5,330 bases of DNA from Pseudomonas sp. (GTDB lineage: Bacteria > Pseudomonadota > Gammaproteobacteria > Pseudomonadales > Pseudomonadaceae). Position 1 is the stretch's first letter. The number at the start of each line of letters is the position of its first letter. The position numbers were made by a program, and so were the translations under genes. The DNA lies in the NCBI GenBank assembly GCA_003488145.1, contig DNMQ01000194.1, forward strand, positions 1-5,330. Reading direction: 5' to 3'. Below are positions 1 through 5,019 of the stretch, piece after piece. Under the pieces are notes generated by a model. It was given only the letters and a program-made list of their open reading frames with translations, was not told the DNA's origin and ran no database searches.

Positions 1-261
1 GAGCCGACGCTGCGCGCCATTTCCGAGCAAACCGGCGGTGAGTATTTCCGCGCCTCGTCGAGCGCAGAGCTGAAGGCGATCGGCGACACGCTGGATCGTC
101 TCGAGCCGGCAGCGCAGCAACCAGCCCAGGCCCGTGTGGCCGAGGCCCTGTACATCTGGCCGCTGTCGGCGGCTTTGCTGATCAGCCTGCTGATGGTCGC
201 GGCCAGCCTGTGGAGCGCACAGTTGCAACGCCTGGCCTGGCGACGGGAACAGCGCCGATGA
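1..261 (+). CDS. batA: BatA-type VWA-domain membrane protein, C-terminal fragment (5' end outside window)
   Basis: Frame 1 is open from the first base to TGA at 259-261, giving the last 86 residues of a longer protein. The fragment begins with the end of a von Willebrand factor A domain: TLRAISEQTGGEYFRA is the typical final helix and strand of Bat-family VWA domains (leucine-rich helix, TGG, then Y-F/Y-R-A), followed by LKAIGDTLDRLEP. A hydrophobic segment at fragment residues about 50-71 (YIWPLSAALLISLLMVAASL) is the C-terminal membrane anchor, and the protein ends in a short basic cytoplasmic tail (RREQRR). BatA proteins are inner-membrane proteins with the VWA domain between N-terminal and C-terminal membrane segments, thought to act with MoxR ATPases in envelope maintenance or stress tolerance; the biochemical role is unsettled. 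The stop overlaps the next start (ATGA, 258-261). The MIDAS metal site lies upstream and cannot be judged. The batA name rests on gene order and the retained C-terminal anchor. Confidence -1.
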   Translation, partial: EPTLRAISEQTGGEYFRASSSAELKAIGDTLDRLEPAAQQPAQARVAEALYIWPLSAALLISLLMVAASLWSAQLQRLAWRREQRR

Positions 262-1982
262 GCGAACTGCTACCCCATCTGTTGCGGCCATACTGGCTGC
301 TCATCCTGCCCCTGCTGATCTGGCTGCTGTGGCGGCTCTGGCATCGGCAGCTGCAGGTCGGGCGCTGGCAGCGTCTGCTGCCGGAAGCCTTTCATGCCGC
401 CCTGCTGACCCGTGGCCGACTGCGCCACAGTCGCCTGCCCTGGCTGGTGCTGGGCCTGGCCTGGCTGCTGGCGGTCATCGCATTGCTCGGGCCCAGCTGG
501 CAGCGCTTCGAACAGCCGAGCATGAAGCGCAGCGATCCCCTGGTGGTGCTGCTGGAACTCACGCCATCGATGCTCGCCAGCGACGCACCACCCACTCGCC
601 TGGAACAGGCCAAGCGCAAGCTGCTGGATCTGCTCGAGCGCCGGCAGGACGTACAGACCGCCGTCGTGGTATTCGCCGGCAGCGCCCACACCGTGGTGCC
701 GCTATCCGATGACCTGGCGACCACCCGCAACCTGCTCGACGCCCTGCACCCGACGCTGATGCCCGAGCAGGGCCAGCGCGCGGACCTTGCCGTGGCCAAA
801 GGCCTCGCCCTGCTCGAGCAGGCTGGCCTGGGGCGCGGGCGCTTGCTGCTGATCGGCAGCAGCCTGGACGAGCACGAACGCAGCGCCATCGTCACGCTGA
901 TGGAGGGCAGAAACGAGCAACTGCTGATACTCGGCGTCGGCACCGAACAAGGCGCGCCAATCGCCGGCAAGGACGGCAGTTTCATCAAGGATGCCCAAGG
1001 CGCAATCCTCATCCCGCGCCTGGACAACGCCAGACTGCAACGCCTGGCCAACGAGCTGGGAGGGCGCTATCAGCGCGCGCGGCTGGGTGACGACGACCTG
1101 ACGGCCCTCGGTCTGCTCGATCAAACTGGCACGTTGCGCCAGGACGATGAAATCACGCGGCTGGAAGCCTGGCTGGATCAGGGGCACTGGCTGCTGTTGC
1201 CACTGCTCTTGCTGGCCGCCCTCGCCGGTCGCCGCGGCTGGTTGTTCTGCCTACCGCTATTGCTGCTGCAGCCGCAGCCTGCCAATGCCTTCGAGCTACA
1301 GGATCTCTGGCTACGTCGCGATCAGCAGGGCCAACGCCTGCTGGACGCGGAGCGGCCGGCCGAGGCCGCCGAGCGCTTCACCGATCGCCGCTGGCAGGCC
1401 ACCGCCCGCTATCAGGCCGGCGACTATGGCGGCGCGGCAGAACTGTTCGCCGAAGGCAACACGGCCGCCGATCACTACAACCGTGGCAATGCCCTGGCTC
1501 GTAGCGAAGCCTTCGAGGCCGCCATCGAAGCCTATGACCAGGCGCTGGACCTGCAGCCTGATCTACAGGCGGCGCAGCGCAACAAGGCGCTGATCGAAGA
1601 GCTGCTGCGCCGCCAGCAGGAACAGCCCGAGCCCGAGCAGGAACAGAATCAGCAGGACGAGCAAACCGAAGAACCACTGCCGCAACCCGAGCAGCCGCAA
1701 TCACAGGAAGCGGGCTCTGCCCATTCCCCTTCGCCAGAGGATGCCCAGGTCGAGCCGTCCAGCGAAGCCAGCGGCGCCTCGCAGCCATCGACAACCGAAG
1801 CCACGCCCGAGACCGAAGAAATGGATGGCAGCGCGGCCCAGGCGCAACACGAAGCGCTTCCCGAGCAAGAGCGGCAACAGGCGATGGAGCAATGGTTGCG
1901 GCAGATTCCGGACGATCCCGGCGAGCTGCTGCGAAGGAAATTTCTCTACGAACAACGCAAGCACCAGGAAACCAATCGATGA
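258..1982 (+). CDS. batB: BatB-type VWA protein fused to a BatC-like TPR region
   Basis: 574 residues. The ATG at 258 is chosen because it overlaps the upstream stop as ATGA and starts MSELLPHLLRPYWLL, a Bat-like N-terminus; an in-frame start at 210 would lie deep inside batA. Membrane segments are near residues 12-28 and 61-80, with a basic loop between them. A VWA domain spans about 93-290, including the strands DPLVVLLELTPSM and TAVVVFAGSAHTVVPLSDD. Two further hydrophobic stretches, 311-323 and 328-337, are separated by GRRG. A TPR-like region covers about 380-445 (DHYNRGNALARSEAFEAAIEAYDQALDLQPD). A Q/E/P-rich linker of about 85 residues follows, then a conserved-looking tail (WLRQIPDDPGELLRRKF, from 546). 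By the positive-inside rule both the VWA and TPR parts face the periplasm. The MIDAS motif is degenerate: ELTPS replaces DxSxS and IGSS replaces the usual TDG. Elsewhere BatB and BatC can be separate genes. The protein probably assembles with BatA and BatD; its exact function is unknown. Confidence -1.
   Translation: MSELLPHLLRPYWLLILPLLIWLLWRLWHRQLQVGRWQRLLPEAFHAALLTRGRLRHSRLPWLVLGLAWLLAVIALLGPSWQRFEQPSMKRSDPLVVLLELTPSMLASDAPPTRLEQAKRKLLDLLERRQDVQTAVVVFAGSAHTVVPLSDDLATTRNLLDALHPTLMPEQGQRADLAVAKGLALLEQAGLGRGRLLLIGSSLDEHERSAIVTLMEGRNEQLLILGVGTEQGAPIAGKDGSFIKDAQGAILIPRLDNARLQRLANELGGRYQRARLGDDDLTALGLLDQTGTLRQDDEITRLEAWLDQGHWLLLPLLLLAALAGRRGWLFCLPLLLLQPQPANAFELQDLWLRRDQQGQRLLDAERPAEAAERFTDRRWQATARYQAGDYGGAAELFAEGNTAADHYNRGNALARSEAFEAAIEAYDQALDLQPDLQAAQRNKALIEELLRRQQEQPEPEQEQNQQDEQTEEPLPQPEQPQSQEAGSAHSPSPEDAQVEPSSEASGASQPSTTEATPETEEMDGSAAQAQHEALPEQERQQAMEQWLRQIPDDPGELLRRKFLYEQRKHQETNR
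1230..1289 (+). other. Internal signal-sequence-like segment at the VWA/TPR junction of BatB
   Basis: These bases encode BatB residues 325-344. Two arginines are followed by a hydrophobic core (WLFCLPLLLL), a polar stretch with prolines, and A-N-A before F345-E346. This is the n/h/c layout of a Sec signal peptide, with a plausible AxA signal peptidase I site after residue 344. It sits exactly where a separate BatC would begin (FELQDLWLRRDQQG follows). The simplest reading is that the signal peptide of an ancestral BatC was kept as the fourth membrane segment of the fusion. Whether it is cleaved cannot be told from sequence. Confidence -1.
1608..1862 (+). other. Low-complexity Gln/Glu/Pro/Ser-rich linker of BatB
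   Basis: Codons for BatB residues about 451-535 are dominated by CAG/CAA, GAG/GAA, CCG and AGC. They encode runs such as EQPEPEQEQNQQDEQTEEP, and the later half is richer in Ser, Ala and Thr. This is an acidic, presumably disordered periplasmic linker between the TPR region and the conserved C-terminal tail. It is expected to vary in length between strains. The reading frame stays open throughout, so it is not a sign of decay. Confidence -1.
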
Positions 1983-1984
1983 TG
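1966..1984 (+). promoter_or_regulatory. Ribosome binding site and ATGATG start region of batD
   Basis: AGGA at 1966-1969 lies 9 bases before ATG 1979 and 12 bases before the second ATG at 1982. The first ATG overlaps the batB stop (TGA 1980-1982) as ATGA, so it is preferred on both spacing and coupling. The alternative would shorten BatD by one residue only. Confidence -1.
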
Positions 1985-3607
1985 CGCCTGATGGCTTTTC
2001 TTCTGCTCGGCCTCCTTGCTGGTCAGGCCGCAGCCGCCGGCCTGTTCGCCCGGGTTGACCGCACCCAGCTGAGCATTGACGAAACCCTGGAGCTGAGCCT
2101 GGAAAGCCAGGGCAGCACGGTATTCGGCAAGCCCGACCTGCAGCCGCTGGAGCCATTGTTCGAGGTGTTCGACACCCGTCAGGTCAACCAGCTTTCCAGC
2201 AGCAACGGCGAAGCCTATGCGATCACACGCTGGTTGATTACCCTGCGGCCGAAGCAGACCGGCTACGTGATCATCCCGCCGCTGCAACTGGGCGACTGGC
2301 GCAGCGAGCCGATCACATTGATGGTCCAGGAATCGCTGAAAAATACCGAAAGCGACCAGCTGGCCCCGATCTTCATCGATGCCAGCGTCGATCAGGAAAA
2401 CGTTTACGTTCAGGCCCAGGTGATCCTTACCCTGCGCATCTATCATTCGGTTTCGCTGTACGACGACAGCACCCTCTCGCCGCTGCAGATGCCGGAAGCC
2501 CTGGTCGAACGGCTCGGTGAGCCACGCACCTACGAGAAAACCATCAACGGCATTCGCCACGGCGTCATCGAAGTGCGCTATGCGCTGTTCCCGCAGAAGT
2601 CCGGCGAGCTGACCATCCCTGCCCAACTGTTCAGCGCCACCACCGTGACCAATGGCAGCAACCCGCTGTTCGGCTCGCGTTCGGGCCGCTCGACGCAGGT
2701 CAGGTCACCAAGCATCCCGCTGACGGTCAAGCGCAAACCGGCGGACTACCCCGCCGCGGCGCCTTGGCTGCCGGCACGCAGCCTGACCCTGGTCGAGGCC
2801 TGGAGCCCGGAGCCCGATCAGGCACAGACCGGCGAATCGCTCACCCGCAGCCTGTTGCTCAAGGCCGAAGGCCTGACCAGCACCCAGTTGCCCGCCATCG
2901 GTTCTGCCCAGAGCCCCGACCTGCGCCGCTACCCGGATCAACCGATCCTGGCCAACGAAGTCAGTGGCGCGGGTCTGGTCGGTAGCCGGGAGCAGCGCGA
3001 GGCGCTGATTCCCACGCGCAGCGGCGCGTTGCAGCTACCCGCGGTGGAAGTGGTCTGGTGGAACACCGTGGAAGACCGGCTAGAACGCACCACGCTGGAC
3101 GAACGGACCCTGAATGTCGCCTATAATCCGAATCTCGCGCCGACACCCGCCTTGCAACCGGCCGCAACGCCATTACCTGCCGAGCAGCAGCTACTGTGGC
3201 CCTGGCAGCTGAGTACCCTGCTCTTCGCCCTGTCCACCCTCGCCGGCTTCGGACTGTGGCTACACGCGCGGCGGCAACCCGCGGTACAGCGTGCAGTGCA
3301 ACCCGGCCCAACCCCGCGCAGCCTGCTCGACGACCTGCGCCGCGCCTGCCAGGCCAACGACTCGCAGGCCACTCGCCAGGCGCTGGATGCCTGGGCGCGG
3401 CAACAGCCGGAGACGCTGGCCGATATGGCTGCGCGCTTCGTGCCGCTGTCCGATGCGCTCGACGGGCTCAACGGCGCGCTATACAGCGAAGCCGGCCAGC
3501 GCTGGCAGGGCGAGGCGCTGTGGCAGGCGATCCAGACGCTCCCTCCAGCGATCAGTCCGAGTGTCGAGCAGGACCACAGCGCCCTGCCACCACTGTATCC
3601 ACGCTGA
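1979..3607 (+). CDS. batD: BatD-type exported, membrane-anchored protein
   Basis: 542 residues, starting at the ATG that overlaps the batB stop. An in-frame extension to 1892 is rejected because it would bury the signal peptide and lie inside batB. The N-terminus MMRLMAFLLLGLLAGQAAAA is a clear Sec signal peptide, with cleavage probably near residue 20. The mature start, FARVDRTQLSIDETLELSLES, is the hallmark opening of BatD proteins: a beta-strand followed by a 'gE.l.L.l' strand of an immunoglobulin-like domain. The periplasmic part (about 21-400) looks all-beta, with repeated motifs such as LRPKQTGYVIIPPLQL, LFPQKSGELTIPAQLF and LIPTRSGALQLPAVEV at about 89, 203 and 343, suggesting three related beta-sandwich units. 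A membrane segment at about 408-430 is followed by basic HARRQ and a helical cytoplasmic domain of about 110 residues. Family length is usually about 450-600 residues. It probably forms an inner-membrane complex with the two VWA proteins; its molecular function is not established. It is the last gene of the bat group visible here. Confidence -1.
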   Translation: MMRLMAFLLLGLLAGQAAAAGLFARVDRTQLSIDETLELSLESQGSTVFGKPDLQPLEPLFEVFDTRQVNQLSSSNGEAYAITRWLITLRPKQTGYVIIPPLQLGDWRSEPITLMVQESLKNTESDQLAPIFIDASVDQENVYVQAQVILTLRIYHSVSLYDDSTLSPLQMPEALVERLGEPRTYEKTINGIRHGVIEVRYALFPQKSGELTIPAQLFSATTVTNGSNPLFGSRSGRSTQVRSPSIPLTVKRKPADYPAAAPWLPARSLTLVEAWSPEPDQAQTGESLTRSLLLKAEGLTSTQLPAIGSAQSPDLRRYPDQPILANEVSGAGLVGSREQREALIPTRSGALQLPAVEVVWWNTVEDRLERTTLDERTLNVAYNPNLAPTPALQPAATPLPAEQQLLWPWQLSTLLFALSTLAGFGLWLHARRQPAVQRAVQPGPTPRSLLDDLRRACQANDSQATRQALDAWARQQPETLADMAARFVPLSDALDGLNGALYSEAGQRWQGEALWQAIQTLPPAISPSVEQDHSALPPLYPR

Positions 3608-3641
3608 CCGGCAACGCCACACCGCTTCACACCAGACGCGC

Positions 3642-3678
3642 CTGACCAACGCGGTGCACGGGCACCGCATGGCGCACC
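3642..3678. promoter_or_regulatory. Cluster of GCACC/GGTGC half-sites, possible NtrC binding region
   Basis: GGTGC is at 3653-3657, and GCACC at 3662-3666 and 3674-3678. Read against the enterobacterial NtrC consensus TGCACC-N5-GGTGCA, bases 3642-3658 match 9 of 12 defined positions: the right half is perfect and the left half keeps only ACC. A second, weaker candidate, GCACC-GCAT-GGCGC (3662-3675), has a 4-base rather than 5-base spacer. The cluster is centred roughly 45-65 bases upstream of the predicted sigma-54 start, closer than usual for NtrC enhancer sites (about -100 to -140). Assignment to NtrC is therefore inference from motif and context. Confidence -1.
3651..3668. repeat. Perfect 7-bp inverted repeat downstream of batD
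   Basis: GCGGTGC (3651-3657), spacer ACGG, then GCACCGC (3662-3668) form a perfect dyad that could fold as a GC-rich 7-bp hairpin with a 4-base loop. It begins 43 bases after the batD stop. It could act as a protein-binding site or contribute to transcription termination. However, the bases after it (ATGGCGCACCACTTT) give no proper U-tract, so I do not call it a terminator. It overlaps the possible NtrC half-sites. Confidence -1.
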
Positions 3679-3688
3679 ACTTTCTCGC

Positions 3689-3704
3689 TGGCATATCGCT
3701 TGCT
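3689..3704 (+). promoter_or_regulatory. Sigma-54 (RpoN) -24/-12 promoter upstream of nasS
   Basis: TGGCATATCGCTTGCT fits the sigma-54 consensus TGGCAYR-N4-TTGCW at every defined position: GG at 3690-3691, GC at 3702-3703, and exactly 10 bases between the two pairs. Transcription would start near 3715, giving a leader of about 70 bases before nasS. Location in the sole intergenic gap, correct orientation, and a nitrogen-related target gene all support it. Sigma-54 promoters need an enhancer-binding activator, and NtrC is the natural candidate. Confidence -1.
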
Positions 3705-3735
3705 TCAGGCTTGGCATAGACCACTCCTGATCCGT

Positions 3736-3760
3736 CGTGCACGGTTACCTGTACCGCACG
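3736..3760 (+). promoter_or_regulatory. Leader hairpin 1 upstream of nasS
   Basis: CGTGC (3736-3740) pairs with GCACG (3756-3760). After a 2-base bulge (AC), GGT (3743-3745) pairs with ACC (3753-3755), closing a 7-base loop, TACCTGT. It lies within the predicted transcript of the sigma-54 promoter. It shares GTGCACGG and ACCGCA with the dyad at 3653-3669. A regulatory role is speculative. The loop is not an obvious ANTAR-target hexaloop (A at 1, G at 4). Confidence -1.
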
Positions 3761-3775
3761 CTTCGCAATCGAAAG
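3761..3775 (+). promoter_or_regulatory. Leader hairpin 2 overlapping the nasS ribosome binding site
   Basis: CTTCG (3761-3765) can pair with CGAAAG (3770-3775) with one bulged A and a CAAT loop. The 3' arm contains most of the Shine-Dalgarno sequence AAAGG (3772-3776), which lies 8 bases before ATG 3785. The stem is short and on its own weak, so any effect on translation would be modest unless it stacks on the adjacent hairpin. Confidence -1.
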
Positions 3776-3784
3776 GCCCACAGC

Positions 3785-5005
3785 ATGACCGAACCCTCCA
3801 CGTCGCCCCGCCACGATGCACTGGCCTGGGTCGCCGGCAGCGATGCACCGGAAAAGAGCTCGCTCAACCTGGGCTTTCTGCCACTTACCGATGCCGCCTC
3901 GCTGATTGTCGCCGCCACCCAGGGCTTCGCCCAGCCCTTCGGGCTGACGCTCAACCTGCACCGCCAGAACTCGTGGTCGGGCCTGCGCGACAAGCTGATC
4001 GGCGGTGAACTGGACGCAGCGCACGGCCTGTACGGACTGATATATGCCGTGCACCTGGGAATCGGCGGCAGCCGCGCCGTGGATATGGCGGTGCTCATGG
4101 GGCTTGCGCAGAACGGCCAGAGCATCAACCTGTCGACCCCGCTCAAGGCTGCCGGCGTGACCGATCCCGAGGCATTGCGCAACAGCGTGCGCCAAAGCGG
4201 TGCACGCCTGACTCTCGCGCATACCTTCCCCACCGGCACCCACGCGCTGTGGCTCTATTATTGGCTGGCCGCCAATGGTATCCACCCGCTGCAGGATGTG
4301 CGGACGCTGGTGCTGCCGCCATCGCAGATGGTGGCGTACCTGCAGGCCGGGCGCATCGACGGTTTCTGTGCCGGCGAACCCTGGGGTGCGCAGGCGATCG
4401 CCGAGGGGATCGGCTTCACCCTCGCAACCAGCCAGTCGATATGGCCGGATCATCCGGAAAAGGTGCTCGGCTGCACCCGCGCATTCGTCGAGCAGTACCC
4501 CAACACCGCGCGCGCACTGGTGATGGCGGTGCTCGAAGCGAGTCGCTTCATCGACCAGAGCCAGGAAAACCGCCGCAGCACCGCACAGCTGATTGCCGGG
4601 AGCGAGTATGTCAACGCGCCGCTGGCAGCCATCGAATCACGCTTTCTCGGCTCGTATCAGAATGGGCTGGGCAACGCCTGGAATGACCAACACCCGCTGC
4701 GCTTCTTTGCCGATGGCGCGGCGAACATGCCCTACCTGTCCGACGGCCTCTGGTTCATGACCCAGCTGCGGCGCTGGGGTTTATTGCGCCAGGACCCGGA
4801 CTACCAGCTGGTCGCAAGCCAGGTGCAACAGATCGAGCTGTACCGACAGGCTGCCGAAGCGCTGGGTATTACCGTGCCGGAGTCGCCCCTGCGCAGCGCC
4901 ACGCTGATGGATGGCAAGACCTGGGACGGCAGCGATCCGGCAGCCTACGCCCGCAGTTTCCCGCTGCACGCCATGGCCGATCAGGCCATGGCGGCAGCAC
5001 TTTGA
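3785..5005 (+). CDS. nasS: NasS, cytoplasmic nitrate/nitrite sensor that restrains NasT
   Basis: 406 residues of the NrtA/CmpA-type periplasmic-binding-protein fold, covering nearly the whole chain (LNLGFLPLTDAASLIVAATQGF near 27-48 is the family's opening). No signal peptide or lipobox is present, so this is a cytoplasmic sensor and not a transporter subunit. Residues at positions matching the nitrate ligands known in cyanobacterial NrtA are all kept: W64 (NSWSGLRDKL), Q112 (NGQSINLS), H153 (FPTGTHALWLYYWL), G197 (AGEPWG) and K226 (HPEKVLG). In known systems NasS without ligand binds NasT and blocks it; nitrate or nitrite binding releases NasT to antiterminate assimilation operons. ATG 3785 is chosen because AAAGG lies 8 bases upstream and family homology starts soon after; an in-frame GTG at 3737 has no good ribosome binding site and falls inside a leader hairpin. 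nasT follows after 14 bases. Transcription is probably from the sigma-54 promoter at 3689-3704. Length is normal for the family. Confidence -1.
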   Translation: MTEPSTSPRHDALAWVAGSDAPEKSSLNLGFLPLTDAASLIVAATQGFAQPFGLTLNLHRQNSWSGLRDKLIGGELDAAHGLYGLIYAVHLGIGGSRAVDMAVLMGLAQNGQSINLSTPLKAAGVTDPEALRNSVRQSGARLTLAHTFPTGTHALWLYYWLAANGIHPLQDVRTLVLPPSQMVAYLQAGRIDGFCAGEPWGAQAIAEGIGFTLATSQSIWPDHPEKVLGCTRAFVEQYPNTARALVMAVLEASRFIDQSQENRRSTAQLIAGSEYVNAPLAAIESRFLGSYQNGLGNAWNDQHPLRFFADGAANMPYLSDGLWFMTQLRRWGLLRQDPDYQLVASQVQQIELYRQAAEALGITVPESPLRSATLMDGKTWDGSDPAAYARSFPLHAMADQAMAAAL

Positions 5006-5007
5006 GC

Positions 5008-5013
5008 AGGGGA
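5008..5013 (+). promoter_or_regulatory. Ribosome binding site of nasT
   Basis: AGGGGA lies 6 bases before ATG 5020 in the 14-base gap between nasS and nasT. It is a strong site, much better than that of nasS. This may favour ample NasT production from the shared transcript and fixes the nasT start. Confidence -1.
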
Positions 5014-5019
5014 TCAGGC

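Larger units (their letters stand above)
3608..3784. other. Intergenic region between batD and nasS (177 bp)
   Basis: This is the only gap of note in the window. Bases 3608-3640 show nothing I can interpret. From 3642 onward the region is dense in symmetric elements: GCACC/GGTGC half-sites, a sigma-54 promoter, and two leader hairpins before the nasS ribosome binding site, each listed separately. I see no coding potential in it and no hairpin followed by a T-run, so the end of the bat transcript is not obvious. Confidence -1.

Noticed and set aside
1608..1862. Tandem repeat or frameshift scar in batB
   Set aside because: The CAG/GAG-rich stretch is a Q/E/P linker without exact repeating units, and the frame continues into the conserved tail, so there is no sign of disruption.
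3122..3127. Exact TATAAT (-10 box) inside batD
   Set aside because: It encodes part of A-Y-N in a well-supported reading frame, and no acceptable -35 element lies 16-18 bases upstream.
3651..3683. Rho-independent terminator after batD
   Set aside because: The stem is good but the following bases are ATGGCGCACCACTTT, with only three T's after a gap of 12 bases, so the required U-tract is missing.
3736..3775. Classic ANTAR two-hairpin target
   Set aside because: Two hairpins are present, but one has a 7-base loop and the other a 4-base loop, and neither shows A at position 1 with G at position 4 of a hexaloop. Kept only as an unassigned leader structure.
3737..3784. GTG start giving NasS 16 extra residues
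   Set aside because: There is no suitable ribosome binding site before it, it lies inside the leader hairpin, the added residues (MHGYLYRTLRNRKAHS) do not look like family sequence, and ATG 3785 has AAAGG at good spacing.
3479..4453. Long minus-strand open frame across the nasS region, and similar long frames over batB and batD
   Set aside because: These arise from high GC content and lie opposite well-supported genes. Their translations are Arg/Gln/Gly-rich without recognisable domains, and this one would span the intergenic promoter region.
3785..5005. Periplasmic nitrate-binding subunit of an ABC transporter (NrtA/NasF)
   Set aside because: It belongs to the same family, but there is no signal peptide or lipoprotein cysteine, and the next gene is nasT rather than a permease.
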